Assembly: GCF_964355755.1 (NCBI RefSeq)
Contig: NC_092677.1
Location: forward strand, 10,316,601 to 10,380,600
Origin: Antedon mediterranea
Lineage: Eukaryota; Echinodermata; Crinoidea; Comatulida; Antedonidae
Length of the DNA: 64,000 nt
Reading direction: 5' to 3'
Part shown: positions 38,101 to 49,800 of the stretch, piece by piece
Position numbering within the stretch: the stretch's first letter is position 1
Layout: the number at the start of each line of letters is the position of its first letter
The notes under the pieces: model-generated
The model's input: only the letters and a program-made list of their open reading frames with translations
Databases searched by the model: none
What the model was told of the DNA's origin: nothing
Made by a program: the position numbers and the translations under genes

Positions 38101-41100
38101 AAATACAGTAGCCACTATGTTTTATTATACCGTACTGCCCGTTACTCCCCTTTACCGAGACCCACCCACCCACACCCACTTACACCCGCCCACATTGTCC
38201 CATCATCTTTAGTAAGTAAGAATATAAATTACCCTCCTGTTATTGGCAAATTTATTTTGCTGTTGGTTGGGTTTGGAAATAAATAAATAAAAAATAAATA
38301 AAAAATATAAATAAACATTTCTAGAAATGTTTATGAGATGTAACATGCGTTCACATTATGGGTAAACTTGATCAATGTGCAAACTTCCCTCCCCACCCCC
38401 TTGGGCGTTTAGTCAGAATGCAACATGAATGTTTTGGTAGCCTAAAATTCACGACAGCCGACCTTGTACACAAAGACTCTACCATGTGTTATTAGGAATA
38501 AAATAATGCATATCATATATTCAACTCCTATATTCCTACATGGTGCGACACGTATTCAACATGCATCGCGTGACAAGTTTTCTTTGCTCATTTTTTATTT
38601 CTTTGAAATACTATAGATTCAATGACTTTCATTTTGTAATTGTCATCCTGAGTCATCGTGTCTTTGTTGCATTATGGTACCATCATCTTTGTTTATCTAA
38701 CATTTGATCAACCAGTTTTGGAGAATTTTTGTTTCTGTTTGTTACAACCTTATCTATATATAATGGTTGTTAAATTTTTCTGAAGCACAATAAATTTCAT
38801 CAGTGTTCATCAATAATGATCACTACATCAACAGTATTCATTCATCATTACTTCATCCTTTTTCATCAGACCTATTTTCATCAATGATTATCATTACATA
38901 TTCCTTTTTCATCAGTGTTACTTTCATCAATGATTATTACTACATCATCCCTTTTCATCAGACCTATTTTCATCAGACCTATTTTCATCAATGATTATCA
39001 TTACATACTCTTTTTTTCATCAGTGTTATTTTCATCAATGATTATCACTACATCATCCATTTTCATTATTACATACTACTTTTCATTAGTGTTATTTTCA
39101 TCAATGATTATCACTATATCATCCTTTTTATCATTTTTTTTCATCATTTTTTTAAAAATAATTATCACTACCTAATCCTTTTCCATCAGTGTTATTTTCA
39201 TCAATGTTTATCACTACTTTATCCCTTTTCATCAGACCAAATTTTTATCAATGATTATCACTACATCGTCTTTTTTCATCAGACCTATTTTCATCAATAA
39301 TTATCACTACCTAATCCTTTTTCATCAGTGTTATTTTCATCAATGTTTATCACTACTTTATCCCTTTTCATCAGACCAAATTTTCATCAATGATCATCAC
39401 TACATCGTCTTTTTTCATCAGACCTATTTTCATCAATAATTATCACTACCTAATCCTTTTTCATCAGTGTTATTTTCATCAATGTTTATCACTACATCAT
39501 CCCTTTTCATCAGACCTATTTTCCATCAATAATTATCACCACATCATCCTTTTTCATCAGACTTATTTCATCAATAATTATCACTACATCATCCCTTTTC
39601 AATAAAAATTGATTTCAAATATAATACTGACTCAAAGACTTTAAATGTCTACCTATGATAATTTGTCATTAATTAATAGGCCTAGAAAACAAGACAAATT
39701 GTAATGCAACAGACTCATATCCGCCTTTGTCATAAATTTATGTTAGAAGATATTGTTGATGAAATTAAAAATAATGAACACGATTAATGTTCCTTGAACC
39801 ATACCATATGAATCATTCATTTTGAATGATTTATCTTGGGTTGAATGTTCTACGAATGTTCATGTGCGTGGCCCAGGAATCGAGGGGGGTCGTATTTCCT
39901 TTGTCGTTCTTTTTTCTTTATTGCTGATCCATAATGTTTTCTAATTACTTTTTGTACGTACAAGTTCACATCTTTCATTATAATGTTCTAGTACATTCGC
40001 TTTGTATTCTACGCTTTCTGTGATCATTTTTCTTCTTTACTTGATGTCTGAAACGTGTAATCCATTTAAACATTTCCGGAACTTGAAACAGATGGACCGG
40101 ATGTCATTTCTCTTTCTTTTTAAAAAAAATATTGTATAAAAACTTTTACTTTGAATCTGGTTATAGCTTGTTACAAAAGAATTAACCTCGGGGGGGGGGG
40201 GGGGAATGACGAAGCTAGATTTTGCCGCTTTAGGTTTGCTTTGGAACTGTCATCTGGTATAATAAACATTCTTCCCTCAAAATAAGATTGGGGTTTCCCC
40301 CTAAATTTGAATATGTTTTAATTAAGAGATAGTTATTTTAGGATTTCGTAATTGGAGGCCTCTTCATTTTGATGATGATAACAACAGTCAACAAATGATC
40401 TTGTATAAACCAGGAATACAATAGAAGCATTATCTCAGTTATTTTGGTGAATACTAAGTACCGTGGTGTGTGTAATTTGTGGTAATTATTAATAACACGG
40501 CTATAGTGGCAAGGATTTCCTTGCGGTGAATATAGAATATATTGTGGAAGTGGTCTGCTAACTTGTAACAATACCGAAACCACATTATGTGAAGCTGCAA
40601 AGCATAGTATTTTGTTAACAGCAATGTATATTCTTTATTTCTTGAGTTTTTCTTTGTATTTAACTTTTGTTTGTCTGAATTTTGGGCCCTCTGGGATAAC
40701 AGCCTGAAGAGGTCCCTCAGTAGAAAAAATAAATAAATAAATATCGTTGCTAAAAAATCATGAGAAATAGCAGAGCAACCAGCCCCACATGGTATTAATA
40801 ACAATTAACTATTTATTTAGGTTATAAAAGTTGCGATTTCAAAGGGAAAAAATATTTTAATGAATTCGAAGCTTAATGAGTAGTTTTCAATATATTTAAT
40901 AGTGCGAGACAAAATTATACTAAAGGCAGGCATACACAGTCATACATTTGTCTGTCATACACATGTATGACTGTGTATGCCTGCCTTAAGAATGAGTTTT
41001 AAAAAGTACTCCTGTAGGCCGTAATTTAACATGAGGCGAGCTGGGTGAAAGAAATTTGTGCAGGATGTGAAAATATTTGATTCGATGATTATAGGTTATG

Positions 41101-42570
41101 TTTGAATTACAGTAGAGTGGGAAACAAGACTGCTACAAAGAATTGTATGGTGAAACCGAAATCCTTACAGCGAAATACTTCCGGGCGACTACAAACAATG
41201 AACCTAAGCATCTACTGTAATAACAAATTATTGCCTGACATTTTCCTAATTGGCAATACAACTTGACTATATTTTTCCCATCGCGGCTTCTTTTCACAAT
41301 GTCAGGAGTCTAGGTCGGCATTGACATCACATTTATTTCTTACAACTCTATCATATCATGTACTATGCGCCTGTTGTTTGTCTTTGTATCTCTTGACCCA
41401 CCTTCCTGTTTATTGGTTTATTTTAAAATGTTAATACTAAAATAATTTTACATATTTTTTACAAATAAATTTGTTTAAAGTCCATCTTGCTGTAATATCA
41501 AAAGCATAGATAGTTTTTAATATTAACAAAAAAATGTTGCATTAAAACATTTTGCGCACTACCCCCTCAAGTGTATGACAAATAATTCTTGGTAAATCTT
41601 AAAGGATTGCATTAAGGGGTGGGATTATTATACTGGGATTGCATTAGGGGGTGGCATTATACTCGGATTGAATTAGGGGATGGGATTATATCCAGATTGT
41701 ATTAGGGGTGGGATTATACTGGTATTGCATTAAGGGGTGGGATTATATGGGGATTGCATTAACGGGGTGGGATTATACCCAGATTGCTTTAAGGGCTGAG
41801 ATTATACCTGGATTGCATTAGGGGGTGGGATTATACCTGGATTGCATTAGGGGGTGAGATTATACCCGGATTGCTTTAAGGGCTTAGATTATACCCGGAT
41901 TGCATTAGGGGGTGAGATTATACCCGGATTGCATTAGGGGGTGAGATTATACCCGGATTGCATTAGGGGGTGAGATTATACCCGGATTGTATTAGGGGGT
42001 GAGATTATACCCGGATTGCATTAGGGGGTGAGATTATACCCAGATTGCATTAAGGGTGGGATTATACCCGGATTGCATTAGGGGGTGAGATTATACCCGG
42101 ATTGCATTAGGGGGTGAAATTATACCCAGATTGCATTAAGGGTGAGATTATACCCGGATTGCATTAGGGGGTGAGATTATACCCGGATTGCATTAGGGGG
42201 TGAAATTATACCCGGATTGCATTAGGGGGTGAGATTATACCCGGATTGTATTAAGGGTGGGATTATACCCAGAATTGCATTAGTGGGTAGGATTATACTC
42301 GGACTTAATTAATAATATTAAATTTAAATTTACCTAGTCTTATTTTGACTCAATTATTATTCTCAAACATGGTATTATACTGCATCTAGCTTGCCTATTC
42401 TTATGTTAATGATTTGTTAAATTTGCTATTTATCAATTGCTACATTACAGCCATTGTTGTTTCTGGATAACGTGGATTTAGACAACAGTCTTGTGATGGT
42501 TGAGTATGTGATGCAACGTTTTATTGAAAGTCTTCCCGCCACTTTGAAACAGAAGAAGTTTGGTACATAG
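20137..42570 (+). CDS. UTP4: UTP4/cirhin, WD40 protein of the SSU processome, 18 coding exons
   Basis: Coding exons: 20137-20165, 20320-20382, 20940-21023, 21222-21396, 21630-21749, 22660-22725, 24169-24343, 24825-24979, 25201-25423, 25855-25961, 26434-26533, 26888-26952, 27973-28089, 28697-28951, 30191-30286, 30929-31114, 37988-38092 and 42451-42570. All junctions are GT-AG and in phase; the total is 2241 nt, 746 residues. From residue 68 (CTVHRVKFFDYQP) to the C-terminal KQKKFGT the order matches animal cirhin, including repeated WD40 strands such as GAIEIWNM, NGCIRLFDL and MFWDGRVG. UTP4 is a t-UTP/UTP-A component of the nucleolar small-subunit processome, needed for pre-18S rRNA transcription and processing. 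Human UTP4 is about 686 residues; the excess is a Lys/Glu-rich N-terminal extension (residues 1-64) from three small exons. The ATG exon starts with an acceptor (TTCACAG at 20121-20126), so a 5' non-coding exon lies upstream. The introns at 31.1-38.0 and 38.1-42.5 kb are long and full of repeats. Confidence 0.95.
20386..20690. repeat. ~63-bp tandem repeat in UTP4 intron
   Basis: Four to five copies of a unit with ACACATGTTTTGATATTAAG, GGACTGGAACATACAGCAAT and GCCAATGTGA, starting just after the exon at 20320-20382. Confidence 0.8.
21759..22053. mobile_element. palindromic MITE, family 1, interrupted
   Basis: Left arm 21759-21809 (AAAGCTCTGTCTACCCTA...GGACATGATGAT) and right arm about 21974-22053 (ACCATATTGGAGTATCAC...GACAGAGCTTAA) are separated by about 165 bases of unrelated AT-rich sequence. 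Lies in a UTP4 intron. TTAA flanks both outer ends. Confidence 0.8.
22293..22378. repeat. interspersed repeat, CAGTGGCTGGATCTCAAT family, partial copy 3
   Basis: Retains ATAAGCAAAAA, TCAAAACGATAAA and AACAGCCAGAAAAATTAGCA; the left half is missing. UTP4 intron. Confidence 0.55.
23440..24070. repeat. diverged ~170-bp tandem repeats in UTP4 intron
   Basis: Units carry AACCCCTCCTCAAAAATATT followed by GATTT and CATTGTTTCCAATTCAT; three or four are visible. The last one (23944-24070) is a distinct subtype, with GTAGGCGTAAGCG and ATAAACTGTGGACATCCA, that recurs alone at 25578-25706 and 26021-26148. Confidence 0.65.
25578..25706. repeat. intronic ~128-bp repeat, second copy
   Basis: TGCATTCTCATGAAAACCCC...GTAGGCGTAAGCG...AAACTGTGGACATCCA...CTATTTCACACCAC, near-identical to 23944-24070. 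Confidence 0.8.
26021..26148. repeat. intronic ~128-bp repeat, third copy
   Basis: Same sequence as at 23944 and 25578, same orientation; all three copies fall within 2.2 kb in neighbouring UTP4 introns. Confidence 0.8.
27223..27312. mobile_element. palindromic MITE, family 1, left part split by a LINE
   Basis: TTAAGCTCTGTCTACACTAT through GATGTGCCCATATATGGAC to TTTTTGTCAAAC; the element resumes at 27915-27932 (ATAGTGTAGACAAAGCTT) after the LINE. Confidence 0.85.
27313..27914 (+). mobile_element. 5'-truncated LINE (CR1/Jockey-like tail) inside a MITE
   Basis: Codons from about 27312 to 27669 read as the extreme C-terminus typical of CR1/Jockey-type LINEs: LKLLKLTDINIFQQCLFIYK, LPSHLRDMFSPNYEFHGYST and TGPKIWNSLPNKI, then a stop at 27669. 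A 3' UTR of about 240 nt follows and ends in a short GAAAT tandem (27896-27914), the 3' terminal microsatellite expected of such LINEs. The left flank is the first half of the palindromic MITE and the right flank is its last 18 bases, so the LINE landed in the MITE. It lies in a UTP4 intron in the same orientation as the gene. Confidence 0.85.
29266..29360. repeat. 33-bp minisatellite
   Basis: Three tandem units of AAAATGCATGACCATCTACC-ACTAGCCC with small changes. Confidence 0.8.
29406..29676 (-). mobile_element. tRNA-derived SINE
   Basis: Read on the minus strand, it starts with a tRNA-like head: A box TGGCGCAGTGTGTTGG (29671-29656) and B box GGGTTTGAATCC (29637-29626). It continues with CTTAGGCAAGATACTT, CTCTCCACCCAGGTGTATAA and CCCGG, and ends GGCGCTATATAAATCCAGGG plus a TATTATCATTATAAT tail. 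This layout matches widespread marine-invertebrate tRNA SINEs. UTP4 intron, antisense to the gene. Confidence 0.8.
30547..30672. mobile_element. palindromic MITE, family 1, short copy
   Basis: Ends TAAAGCTCTGTCTATGTGAC and AGTTTGATAGTGTAAACGG; part of the left arm (the ACACTATCAAAC segment) is deleted. UTP4 intron. Confidence 0.8.
30797..30907. mobile_element. palindromic MITE, family 1, right end missing
   Basis: Starts TTAAAGCTCTGTCTACACTA and breaks off after GGGCACATCACA, only about 20 bases before a UTP4 exon at 30929. It may therefore contribute to that intron's branch-point region. Confidence 0.8.
31470..31592 (-). mobile_element. tRNA-derived SINE head, remnant
   Basis: Minus-strand A box TAGCTTGGTGG (31582-31572) and B box AGGTTCAATC (31547-31538), with a normal tRNA-like spacing of about 30 nt. 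The 3' part is not recognisable. UTP4 intron. Confidence 0.55.
31937..31954. repeat. poly-C run
   Basis: Eighteen consecutive C on the plus strand in a UTP4 intron; a shorter C run lies at about 37106-37116. Confidence 0.95.
32271..32512. repeat. recent 120-bp tandem duplication
   Basis: Two nearly identical 120-base copies (AATGTGAGTTAAATGTGTGT...GAGAAGTATGCTATAAA), differing at a handful of positions. UTP4 intron. Confidence 0.9.
33490..33650 (-). mobile_element. degenerate SINE-like fragment
   Basis: On the minus strand, AATTTGTGGTTAAATGTTACC and TTTGGTTCAATTC resemble the A/B box layout of the 31.5 kb fragment but are decayed. Weak. Confidence 0.3.
34482..34596. mobile_element. palindromic MITE, family 1, right end missing
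   Basis: Starts CAGCTCTGTCTACACTATC, has AGTATGATGTGCCCAAATAT and ends near TTGTTGTCGCATA. UTP4 intron. Confidence 0.8.
36641..36804. mobile_element. palindromic MITE, family 1
   Basis: Full-length, TAAAGCTCTG to CAGAGCTTAA, with two copies of CCAAATATGGTAGTGATAT-like sequence in the middle. UTP4 intron. Confidence 0.85.
38804..39605. repeat. ~46-bp TTCATCA minisatellite
   Basis: About 800 bases of alternating TTTCATCAATGATTATCACT-ACATCATCC and CTTTTTCATCAG(ACC/TGT)TAT blocks. The plus-strand open frames here (for example FHQTYFHQ) are repeat artefacts. UTP4 intron. Confidence 0.9.
40190..40204. repeat. poly-G run
   Basis: Fifteen consecutive G on the plus strand; the C and G runs in this gene's introns are on the sense strand. 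Confidence 0.95.
40684..40744 (+). repeat. interspersed repeat with AAATAAATAAATA tail, copy 2
   Basis: GGGCCCTCTGGGATAACAGC then CTGAAGAGGTCCCTCAG and an A/T tail: the 3' end seen at 15.64-15.69 kb, same orientation, in a UTP4 intron. Confidence 0.5.
40923..40987. repeat. perfect 25-bp-arm hairpin
   Basis: AAGGCAGGCATACACAGTCA-TACAT at 40923-40947 is exactly inverted at 40963-40987, with a 15-nt loop. UTP4 intron. It may be a very young or very small MITE, or a transcribed hairpin. Confidence 0.9.
41602..42304. repeat. 29-bp minisatellite in last UTP4 intron
   Basis: About 24 tandem units of GGATTGCATTAGGGGGTGAG-ATTATACCC, with the most regular units in the middle and diverged ones at the edges. 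It ends about 150 bases before the last UTP4 exon. Confidence 0.95.
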
Positions 42571-42862
42571 TTCAAGAAATGACATGCAACAGATAAAAGG
42601 GCAATAACACCAGCTATTCCTCGACAAGAAAACTCTAGAAAAACGCCCAATTCTAAGTGGTGTATCTCTACATATGACAATATTTGTCCAGTATCAAGGT
42701 AAATTCCATAATACATCATTTCATGTCAATCACATGTGGTGCCTGTATCGTGGAAGGTTAGGATCGATGATACAGAGACATAGAATTTGCCTATGATACT
42801 GCACAAACCTATATACAGTACCAAGAAAAGGATTTTAGAGGATTTTATTTAGAAAGTAGTGT

Positions 42863-43036
42863 AATTCTCTATCTACACTATCAAACTAGTTCGACAAAGA
42901 AAGTGTGTAATGCCCAAATATGGTAGTGATATGCTTAAATATGGTAGTGATATGCCTAAATATGGTAGTGATATGACATCATGTCTATATATGTGAACAT
43001 CACATTTTTTTGTCGCATAAAGTTTGATAGAGCTTT
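42863..43036. mobile_element. palindromic MITE, family 1, extended core
   Basis: The inner AAATATGGTAGTGATATG unit is present three times in tandem, one more than in other copies; the right end is shortened (GTTTGATAGAGCTTT). Lies 3' of UTP4. Confidence 0.8.
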
Positions 43037-43384
43037 GGTTTTGCCTGAGAAAGGTTAGAACATACAAGATGTTAAGTTTGCATTGAAAGTTTTCAAGGAA
43101 CAAAACACACATGATAATATCAAGGATATGGCTTTGTGAATAACTTGATTCTTCCCATCGTGGTAAAAACCTTGATTCCACTGTGAAGCAGGCATTTACA
43201 CAATTACTTAACATGCTACTATTCCATTGGGAATCCAAAGAAATCCTTGGGAATAGGAATAACGTTTGAAGTATCTATCTCATAGGACCTAACGGAACAA
43301 GGTTCGAAACTAAATACCATCATTTCTAAAGTTTGTTATTGTCGTGCAATATCGATCAACTTTTGACAGTTGTTGCCTGATTAT

Positions 43385-43829
43385 ATCGAAAATTTGGACC
43401 CTTTTTATATTTCGATAAAATAATGTCTATGAAATTTCAACCTTTACAATAAATTGTTCATGTTATTTCAAATATTCACTTTTAGTGTGATAATAGTGCT
43501 ATATGTTGTATAATGTGTTCTGCGCATGTTACCTCAATATTATTATATATACATATTTTTATATGTCAATATTTTGGCCAATCTTATGAAAAAATTCCTG
43601 TACAAGATTTTTTTTTTAAATAGCAAAATTTCGACCCTTTCATTTTTTGACTTAAATGGTTACTATACTTCTAAGAGATGATCAAAACGCAATATGTATG
43701 GATATATATCAATATTATTGCATAATAATAGTATTTGAAATGTGCATATTTTGGCAATTATTCGAAAAAATGGCCAAATTTCGACCCTTTTATTTGTTGC
43801 CATAGTATTTTAAAAAGTGCATATTTTGG
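43385..43829. repeat. diverged left flank of the palindromic satellite
   Basis: Contains TTCGACCCTTT, ATGATCAAAACGCAATATGT, CAATATTATTGCATAATAAT and GTGCATATTTTGG, words that reappear in the right flank (52.3-53.2 kb) and, in part, in module B of the array. AATAAA at 43448-43453 is about 880 bases past the UTP4 stop. Confidence 0.7.
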
Positions 43830-46800
43830 ACATGCGCAGCGTCAAATAATGGGTTCTGCGCATGTCAATTGTGCTATAGTAACCACTTTTTACATAAATG
43901 GTTACTATAGCATAATAAACATGCGCAGAGTCGAATAATGGGTTCTGCGCATGTCAATTGTGCTATAGTAACAAGTTTTATCGAAAAATAAAAAGGTCGA
44001 AAATTGACCATTTTTAGAAAAAAAATTTTCGAAAAATGGCCGATTTTCGACTCTTTTATTTTTTGACATAAATGGTTGCTATAGCATAATAAACATGCGC
44101 AGAGTTGAATAATGGGTTCTGCGCATGTCAATTGTGCTATAGTAACCACTTTTGGCATAAATGGTTACTATAGCATAATAAACATGCGCAGAGTCGAATA
44201 ATGGGTTCTGCGCATGTCAATTGTGCTATAGTAACCAGTTTTATCGAAAAATAAAAAGGTAGAAAATTGGCCATTTTTTGAAAAAATCCCTGTACAGTAC
44301 AGTACAGGGAAATTTTCGAAAAATGGCCGATTTTCGACCCTTTTATTTTTTGACATAAATGGTTACTATAGCATAATAAACATGCGCAGAGTCGAATAAT
44401 GGGTTCTGCGTATGTCAATTGTGCTATAGTAACCACTTTTGACATAAATGGTTACTATAGCATAATAAACATGTGCGGAGTCGAATAATGGTTTCTGCGC
44501 ACGTCAATTGTGCTATAGTAACCAGTTTTATCGAAAAATAAAAAGGTCGAAAATTGGCCATTTTTGGAAAAAATCCCTGTACTATAGTACAGGGAAATTT
44601 TCGAAAAATGTCCGATTTTCGACCCTTTTATTTTTTGACATAAATGGTTACTATAGCACAATAAACATGCGCAGAGTCGAATAATGGGTTCTGCACATGT
44701 CAATTGTGCTATAGTAACCACTTTGACATAAAGGGTTACTATAGCATAATAAACATGCGCAGAGTCGAATAATGGGTTCTGCGCATGTCAATTGTGTTAT
44801 AGTGACACTTTTTATATAAATGGTTACTATAGCATAATAAACATGCACAGAGTGGAATAATGGGCTCTGCGCATGTCAATTGTGCTATAGTAACCAGTTT
44901 TATCGAAAAATAAAAAGGTCGAAAATAGGCTATTTTTTGACAAAATCCCTGTACTATAGTACAGGGACATTTTCGAAAAAATGGGCGATTTTCGACCCTT
45001 TTATTTTTTTACATAAATGGTTACAATAGCATAATAAACATGCGCAGCGTCAAATAATGGGTTCTGCGCATGTCATTTGTGCTATAGTAACCACTTTTGA
45101 CATAAATGGTTACTATAGCATAATAAACATGCGCAGAGTCGAATAATGGGTTCTGCGCATGTCAATTGTGCTATAGTAACCAGTTTTATCAAAAAATAAA
45201 AAGGTCGAAAATTGGCTATTTTTGGACAAAATCCCTGTACTATAGTACAGGGAAATTTTCGAAAAATGGCCGATTTTCGACCCTTTTATTTTTTGACATA
45301 AATGGTTACTATAGCATAATAAACATGGGCAGAGTCGAAAAATGGGTTCTGCGCATGTCAATTGTGTTATAGTAACACTTTTGATATAAATGGTTACTAT
45401 AGCATAATAAACATGCGCAGAGTCGAATAATGCGTTCTGCGCATGTCAATTGTGCTATAGTAACCAGTTTTATCGAAAAATAAAAAGGTCGAAAATTGGC
45501 TATTTTTTTACAAAATCCCTGTACTATAGTACAGGGAAATTTCCGAAAAATGGCCGATTTTCGACCCTTTTATTTTTTGACATAAATGGTTACTATAGCA
45601 TAATAAGCATGCGCAGCGTCAAATAATGGGTTCTGCGCATGTCAATTGTGCTATAGTAACCACTTTTTACATAAATGGTTACTATAGCATAATAAACATG
45701 CGCAGAGTCGAATAATGAGTTCTGCGCATGTCAATTGTGCTATAGTAACAAGTTTTATCGAAAAATGTCGAAAATTGACCATCTTTAGAAAAAATCCCTG
45801 TACAGGGAAATTTTCGAAAAATGACTGATTTTCGACCGTTTTATTTTTTTACATAAATGGTTACAATAGCATAATAAACATGCGCAACGTCAAATAATGG
45901 GTTCTGCGCATGTCATTTGTGCTATAGTAACCACTTTTTACATAAATGGTTACTATAGCATAATAAACATGCGCAGAGTCGAATAATGGGTTCTGCGCAT
46001 GTCAATTGTGCTATAGTAACCAGTTTTGACATAAATGGTTACTATAGCATAATAAACATGCGCAGAGTCGAATAATGGGTTCTGCGCATGTCAATTGTGC
46101 TATAGTAACCACTTTTGACATAAATGGTTACTATAGCATAATAAACATGCGCAGAGTCGAATAATGGGTTCTGCGCATGTCAATTGTGCTATAGTAACCA
46201 GTTTTATCGAAAAATAAAAAGGTCGAAAATAGGCTATTTTTTGACAAAATCCCTGTACTATAGTACAGTGACATTTTCGAAAAAATGGGCGATTTTCGAC
46301 CCTTTTATTTTTTTACATAAATGGTTACAATAGCATAACAAACATGCGCAGCGTCAAATAATGGGTTCTGCGCATGTCAATTGTGCTATAGTAACCAGTT
46401 TTATCGAAAAATAAAAAGGTCGAAAATTGACCATTTGTAGAAAAAATCCCTGTACTATAGTACAGGGAAATTTTCGAAAAATGGCCGATTTTCGACCCTT
46501 TTATTTTTTGACATAAATGGTTACTATAGCACAATAAACATGCGCAGAGTCGAATAATGGGTTCTGCACATGTCAATTGTGCTATAGTAACCACTTTTGA
46601 CATAAATCGTTACTATAGCATAATAAACATGCGCAGAGTCGAATAATGGGTTCTGCACATGTCAATTGTGGCTATAGTAATCACTTTTGACATAAATGGT
46701 TACTATAGCATAATAAAAATGTGCAGAGTCGAATAATGGTTTCTGCGCACGTCAATTGTGTTATAGTAACCAGTTTTATCGAAAAATAAAAAGGTCGAAA

Positions 46801-49800
46801 ATTTGCCATTTTTGGAAAAAATCCCTGTACTATAGTACAGGTAAATTTTCGAAAAATGGCCGATTTTCGACCCTTTTATTTTTTGACATAAATGGTTACT
46901 ATAGCACAATAAACATGCGCAGAGTCGAATAATCGGTTCTGCACATGTCAATTGTGCTATAGTAACCAATTTTGACATAAAGGGTTACTATAGCATAATA
47001 AACATGGGCAGAGTCGAATAATGGGTTCTGCGCAGGTCAATTGTGTTATAGTAACACTTTTGATATAAATGGTTACTATAGCATAATAAACATGCGCAGA
47101 GTCGAATAATGCGTTCTTCGCATGTCAATTGTGCTATAGTAACCAGTTTTTACATAAATGGTTACTATAGCATAATAAACATGCGCAGAGTCGAATAATG
47201 CGTTCTTCGCATGTCAATTGTGCTATAGTAACCAGTTTTATCGAAAAATAAAAAGGTCGAAAATTGGCTATTTTTTTACAAAATCCCTGTACTATAGTAC
47301 CGGGAAATTTTGGAAAAATGGCCGATTTTCGACCCTTTTATTTTTTGACATAAATGGTTACTATAGCATAATAAACATGCGCAGCGTCAAATAATGGGTT
47401 CTACGCATGTCAATTGTGCTATAGTAACCACTTTTGACATAAATGGTTACTATAGCATAATAAAAATGTGCAGAGTCGAATAATGGTTTCTGCGCACGTC
47501 AATTGTGCTATAGTAACCAGTTTTATCGAAAAATAAAAAGGTCGAAAATTGACCATTTTTGGAAAAAATCCCTGTACTATAGTACAGGTAAATTTTCGAA
47601 AAATGGCTGATTTTCGACCCTTTTATTTTTTGACATAAATGGTTACTATAGCACAATAAACATGCGCAGAGTCGAATAATGGGTTCTGCACATGTCAATT
47701 GTGCTATAGTAATCAATTTTGACATAAAGGGTTACTATAGCATAATAAACATGGGCAGAGTCGAATAATGGGTTCTGCGCATGTCATTTGTGCTATAGTA
47801 ACCACTTTTGACATAAATGGTTACTATAGCATAATAAACATGCGCAGAGTCGAATAATGGGTTCTGCGCATGTCAATTGTGCTATAGTAACCAGTTTTAT
47901 CGAAAAATAAAAAGGTCGAAAATTGGCAATTTTTTGAAAAAATCCCTGTACTATAGTTCAGGTAAATTTTCGAAAAATGGCCGATTTTCGACCCTTTTAT
48001 TTTTTGACATAAATGGTTACTATAGCACAATAAACATGCGCAGAGTCGAATAATGGGTTCTGCACATGTCAATTGTGCTATAGTAACCAATTTTGACATA
48101 AAGGGTTACTATAGCATAATAAACATGGGCAGAGTCGAATAATGGGTTCTGCGCATGTCAATTGTGTTATAGTAACACTTTTGATATAAATGGTTACTAT
48201 AGCATAATAAACATGCGCAGAGTCGAATAATGCGTTCTGCGCATGTCAATTGTGCTATAGTAACCAGTTTTATCGAAAAATAAAAAGGTCGAAAATTGGC
48301 TATTTTTTTACAAAATCCCTGTACTATAGTACAGGGAAATTTTCGAAAAATGGCCGATTTTCGACCCTTTTATTTTTTGACATAAATGGTTACTATAGCA
48401 TAATAAACATGCGCAGAGTCGAATAATGGGTTCTGCGTATGTCAATTGTGCTATAGTAACCACTTTTGACATAAATGGTTACTATAGCATAATAAACATG
48501 CGCAGAGTCGAATAATGGGTTCTGCGCATGTCATTTGTGCTATAGTAACCACTTTTGACATAAATGGTTACTATAGCATAATAAACATGCGCAGAGTCGA
48601 ATAATGGGTTCTGCGCATGTCAATTGTGCTATAGTAACCAGTTTTATCGAAAAATAAAAAGGTCGAAAATTGGCCATTTTTTGAAAAAATCCCTGTACTA
48701 TAGTTCAGGTAAATTTTCGAAAAATGGCCGATTTTCGACCCTTTTATTTTTTGACATAAATGGTTACTATAGCACAATAAACATGCGCAGAGTCGAATAA
48801 TGGGTTCTGCACATGTCAATTGTGCTATAGTAACCAATTTTGACATAAAGGGTTACTATAGCATAATAAACATGGGCAGAGTCGAATAATGGGTTCTGCG
48901 CATGTCAATTGTGTTATAGTAACACTTTTGATATAAATGGTTACAATAGCATAATAAACATGCGCAGAGTCGAATAATGCGTTCTGCGCATGTCAATTGT
49001 GCTATAGTAACCAGTTTTATCGAAAAATAAAAAGGTCGAAAATTGGCTATTTTTTTACAAAATCCCTGTACTATAGTACAGGGAAATTTTCGAAAAATGG
49101 CCGATTTTCGACCCTTTTATTTTTTGACATAAATGGTTACTATAGCATAATAAGCATGCGCAGCGTCAAATAATGGGTTCTGCGCATGTCAATTGTGCTA
49201 TGGTAACCACTTTTTACATAAATGGTTACTATAGGATAATAAACATGCGCAGAGTCGAATAATGGGTTCTGCGCATGTCAATTGTGCTATAGTAACAAGT
49301 TTTATCGAAAAATAAAAAGGTCGAAAATTGACCATTTTTAGAAAAAATCCTTGTACTATAGTACAGGGAAATTTTCGAAAAATGGCCGATTTTCGACCCT
49401 TTTATTTTTTGACATAAATGGTTACTATAGCACAATAAACATGCGCAGAGTCGAATAATGGGTTCTGCACATGTCAATTGTGCTATAGTAACCACTTTTG
49501 ACATAAATCGTTACTATAGCATAATAAACATGCGCAGAGTCGAATAATGGGTTCTGCACATGTCAATTGTGGCTATAGTAATCACTTTTGACATAAATGG
49601 TTACTATAGCATAATAAAAATGTGCAGAGTCGAATAATGGTTTCTGCGCACGTCAATTGTGCTATAGTAACCAGTTTTATCGAAAAATAAAAAGGTCGAA
49701 AATTGGCCATTTTTGGAAAAAATCCCTGTACTATAGTACAGGTAAATTTTCGAAAAATGGCCGATTTTCGACCCTTTTATTTTTTGACATAAATGGTTAC

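Noticed and set aside
38803-39605. Four plus-strand open frames rich in Phe, Ile, His and Ser
   Set aside because: They are translations of the TTCATCA minisatellite within a UTP4 intron.
41602-42304. Interstitial telomeric repeat
   Set aside because: The units contain TTAGGGGG but only once per 29 bases; it is a minisatellite, not TTAGGG tandem repeats.
46703-46978. 91-codon minus-strand open frames of the satellite as protein-coding genes
   Set aside because: They are copies of the same palindromic repeat unit, lack splice or promoter context, and the reading comes from repeat sequence shared by both strands.
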